Below are positions 14,568 through 17,733 of a stretch of DNA of 17,733 nt, piece after piece. The stretch lies in NCBI GenBank assembly GCA_963724825.1, contig CAVRWT010000013.1:1-17733 (forward strand). Reading direction: 5' to 3'. The position numbers and the translations under genes are program-made. The stretch comes from JALYNX01 sp963724825. Lineage in GTDB: Bacteria; Actinomycetota; Acidimicrobiia; Spongiisociales; ZC4RG35. The stretch's first letter is position 1, and the number at the start of each line of letters is the position of its first letter. Below the pieces are notes generated by a model, which was not told where the DNA came from, made no database searches, and saw nothing but the letters and a program-made list of their open reading frames with translations.

Positions 14568-14650
14568 TGGGATGCCCCCCTCCCGCCTGCGGCCGGGACC
14601 GTCCCCCCGCCGACACGCTCGCTTCGCTCACTGGGGGAGAAACTGTCGGC
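14568..14650. repeat. GC-rich palindromic repeat between convergent sufU and fumC
   Basis: The region between the two convergent genes has a C-rich block, an internal GCCTGCGGCCGGGAC segment, GTCCCCCC, a spacer with GCTCGCTTCGCTC, and CTGGGGGAGAAA, followed by CTGTCGGCCGG. It has the same arrangement as 2775-2835. Its C-run/G-run arms could fold and may act as a two-way transcription stop, but there is no T-run. No gene is seen in 14550-14659. Confidence 0.55.
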
Positions 14651-14659
14651 CGGAACTGA

Positions 14660-16045
<1,386 letters not shown>

Positions 16046-16141
16046 GTGGTTCCTGGCTCCCTTTCGAGGGTCTCCATTAGGTAACGGTCCCGCTGGAGCA
16101 GGTGCTTGCTGTCTTCGTAGAGATGGTCGAGCCTCACTTCC

Positions 16142-17176
16142 TTACGACTGCATCGTCGACCGCATCCGCCGCGGCCAACGTAGCAGGAGGTCGACCAAGG
16201 CGTGGAAGTCGGACAGGGCGATGGTTTCGGGCACGGGAGCCGCCTTCCCCGAGCCGGACTCGACCTCGTCGAGATGGCCCATGTTGTGATAGTTGTCGAG
16301 GGGAAGGCACAGCCCGGCGGCCCGGTACCCGTAGACGCCGAAAGCCGTGGCCTCGCATGATCCTCCGGCCATCAACTTCCGCTGATGGGGCAAACCCCGA
16401 CGCGCGGCAGCCCAACTGATCTGGTTGGTCAACTCCCGGTCGAACACGGTGGAGGCATCTGCCACCCTCACCACAGGCCCAGCACCGACCGGGGCATAGG
16501 TGAACGCCCGCGACGCCTCGATCGACAGCAGTCGGGTCTCCCTGGACACTGTCCCGGTCTCGGCGGCATGAATTGCCCCGACAAAGCCGACCTCCTCCGC
16601 CCTCGTCAACAGCACGCCGAAATTCTTGAGCTCAGGAATGCGTCGCGCCCGGTCGAGGGCGACGAGAGCGGCGGCGCATCCGGCGAGGTCATCGCAGGCA
16701 GGAGCCGAGAGGTATCCAGCTCTCGGCCTAGCCGTGGCGAGTGACCAGGTTGCGATCGCTCCCGACATGACCACCCCTTTGACCGTGAGCAGGATCGAAC
16801 CGGTTCCTGTATTCGGCTCATGTGTGGTGACCACGCCACCGATCGCCTGGCCGGAGGTGGGAAAGGTCACCCGAGCGTTCTCGAAGTATTCGGGTCGAAC
16901 TCCTCCGCGGAACTCGTATCGTGCTTCACGGCCTTCCACCGACGTGACCACGAACGCCGGATGGTCCATGTGCGCCACCGCCATCACCGGGGCGTGGGTC
17001 CGACGTCCCTTCTGGGTGATCAGGAGGTTGCCCCCGGCATCTCTGCGAAACGTGAGGTCCTTACGTTTTTCGGCCCATGCCCGCACCCAGCGGACGACTG
17101 CATCCTCATGACCCGAGGCAGTCGGCGTATTGGTGAGAGCTGCCAACGAACGCTCGGCAGTCGAACGGTCGGCCAT
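16142..17176 (-). CDS. M42-like zinc metallopeptidase (aminopeptidase family)
   Basis: 344 residues from ATG 17176. Likely a cytosolic two-metal aminopeptidase. Features: the TASGHED N-terminal motif (19-25) common to M42 proteins, metal ligands H69-x-D71 in VAHMDHP, a bridging aspartate in PACDDLAG, the general-base pair in TRAEEVGFVGA, a ligand acid in LSIEASRA, and the last histidine in NYHNMG. M28 or M20 relatives are alternatives, but the EEVG and NxHNMG context favours M42. The open frame continues upstream into sufC sequence without a stop; that reading is judged an artefact of a frameshift. The ATG lies 4 nt after the TGA of the better sufC tail. The last 15 residues are Arg-rich. Confidence 0.82.
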   Translation of the reverse strand: MADRSTAERSLAALTNTPTASGHEDAVVRWVRAWAEKRKDLTFRRDAGGNLLITQKGRRTHAPVMAVAHMDHPAFVVTSVEGREARYEFRGGVRPEYFENARVTFPTSGQAIGGVVTTHEPNTGTGSILLTVKGVVMSGAIATWSLATARPRAGYLSAPACDDLAGCAAALVALDRARRIPELKNFGVLLTRAEEVGFVGAIHAAETGTVSRETRLLSIEASRAFTYAPVGAGPVVRVADASTVFDRELTNQISWAAARRGLPHQRKLMAGGSCEATAFGVYGYRAAGLCLPLDNYHNMGHLDEVESGSGKAAPVPETIALSDFHALVDLLLRWPRRMRSTMQS

Positions 17177-17180
17177 GGGG

Positions 17181-17733
17181 TCAGACGTCGAACGGGGTGT
17201 CGGTGTAGAAGTCGGGGGCCTTGCGCACCGGTTCCCCCGAGGCGCGCTGCAAGCCGAGTCGATCCGCACCGAGTCATATCCCCCGGAGTCAAGCTCCCCA
17301 GCCAGCTCGGCACCCCCCGAGGCGACTATGCGCCCGTCGATCATCACGTGGATTCGATCGGGCATCAGGTAGCGGAGGATTCGGCTGTAGTGGGTGATCA
17401 TCACCACCCCCAGGTCGGGTGAGCGCATCGACTCCACGGCCTCTGAGACCTGGCGGACCGCATCGATGTCGAGCCCGGAGTCGATTTCGTCGAGGAGGGC
17501 CAGCTTGGGCTGGAGCACCGCCATCTGGAAGATCTCAGAGCGCTTCTTCTCCCCACCGGAGAGATCGTTGTTCAGGGACCGATCGAGGAAACGAGTGGTG
17601 TCGAACCGCTCGGCTTGCTCCTCGATTCGGGCCGCGGCCTCGTCGGGGCTCACGCCACGCTCGTCGGACGCCTCGAGCAGGAACTCCCTCAACCTCACGC
17701 CGGGGACCTCGGTCGGGTATTGGAAGCTCTGCA
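17181..17733 (-). CDS. sufC: Second SufC-like ATPase, N-terminus outside window, apparent frameshift near its C-terminus
   Basis: The visible part begins at the Q-loop (SFQYPTEVPGV), then has an ABC signature variant NNDLSGGEKKRSE, Walker B LALLDEIDSGLD with the glutamate, and the ITHYSRILRY switch. It lacks only what lies beyond 17733, including Walker A. After GGYDSVR (about 17265) the frame turns into low-quality sequence (T/A third positions, no similarity). A shift of one added base, for example in the CGG of 17264-17266, gives DRLGLQRASGEPVRKAPDFY... to TGA 17183-17181, with GC-rich third positions and a 4-nt gap to the peptidase ATG. It is clearly diverged from the sufC at 12131. Frameshift may be real or a sequence error. 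Confidence 0.8.

Noticed and set aside
16142..17733. A genuine SufC-M42 peptidase fusion protein
   Set aside because: The joining segment has poor codon character in this frame, while another frame gives a plausible SufC tail ending 4 nt before a good ATG.

Overview
This is a GC-rich, densely packed bacterial chromosome segment with no tRNA, rRNA, CRISPR array, transposase or phage gene. The gene content points to an actinobacterium: an E2-lipB-lipA order like that of mycobacteria, a FadE5-type acyl-CoA dehydrogenase, two F420-type luciferase-like oxidoreductases, a SufU-type Fe-S scaffold, frequent GTG/TTG starts and many ATGA or TGATG stop/start overlaps. An uncultured member of Acidimicrobiia or a related class is my best guess, but nothing here proves the class.

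Layout. (1) 1-4467, minus strand: a lipoic-acid module, lpd - sucB (E2) - lipB/lipA. Lipoyl transfer and lipoyl synthesis sit in one uninterrupted reading frame, so LipB and LipA appear fused. The frame leaves the window about 30 codons before the expected LipA C-terminus. (2) 4531-5213, plus: a 30-residue membrane peptide coupled to an alpha/beta hydrolase. (3) 5210-8072, minus: a FadE5-like acyl-CoA dehydrogenase followed by three small overlapping genes (membrane protein, double zinc ribbon, 79-residue protein). (4) 8156-12073, plus: TetR regulator, LLM oxidoreductase, prephenate dehydrogenase, second LLM oxidoreductase and YbaK-type deacylase, all contiguous. The first LLM gene carries a frameshift and tyrA an in-frame TAG. 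(5) 12131-14549, plus: sufC-sufS-sufU. (6) 14660-17733, minus: the 3' part of a second, different sufC, an M42-like peptidase, then fumC, converging on the suf operon.

How the genes fit together. Lpd and E2 form part of a 2-oxoacid dehydrogenase complex; E2 needs lipoyl-lysine, which LipB plus LipA make; LipA is an Fe-S radical-SAM enzyme that consumes clusters, and the Suf genes make clusters. FumC and a 2-oxoglutarate-type complex both belong to the TCA cycle. The TetR gene lies divergent to fadE5 and probably controls it.

The points most worth checking are the LipB-LipA fusion, a GC-rich palindromic repeat that has entered coding sequence, two sufC paralogs on opposite strands without sufB/sufD in view, an uncharacterised three-gene set behind fadE5, and three apparent lesions (two frameshifts, one amber) that may be either decay or sequence errors.
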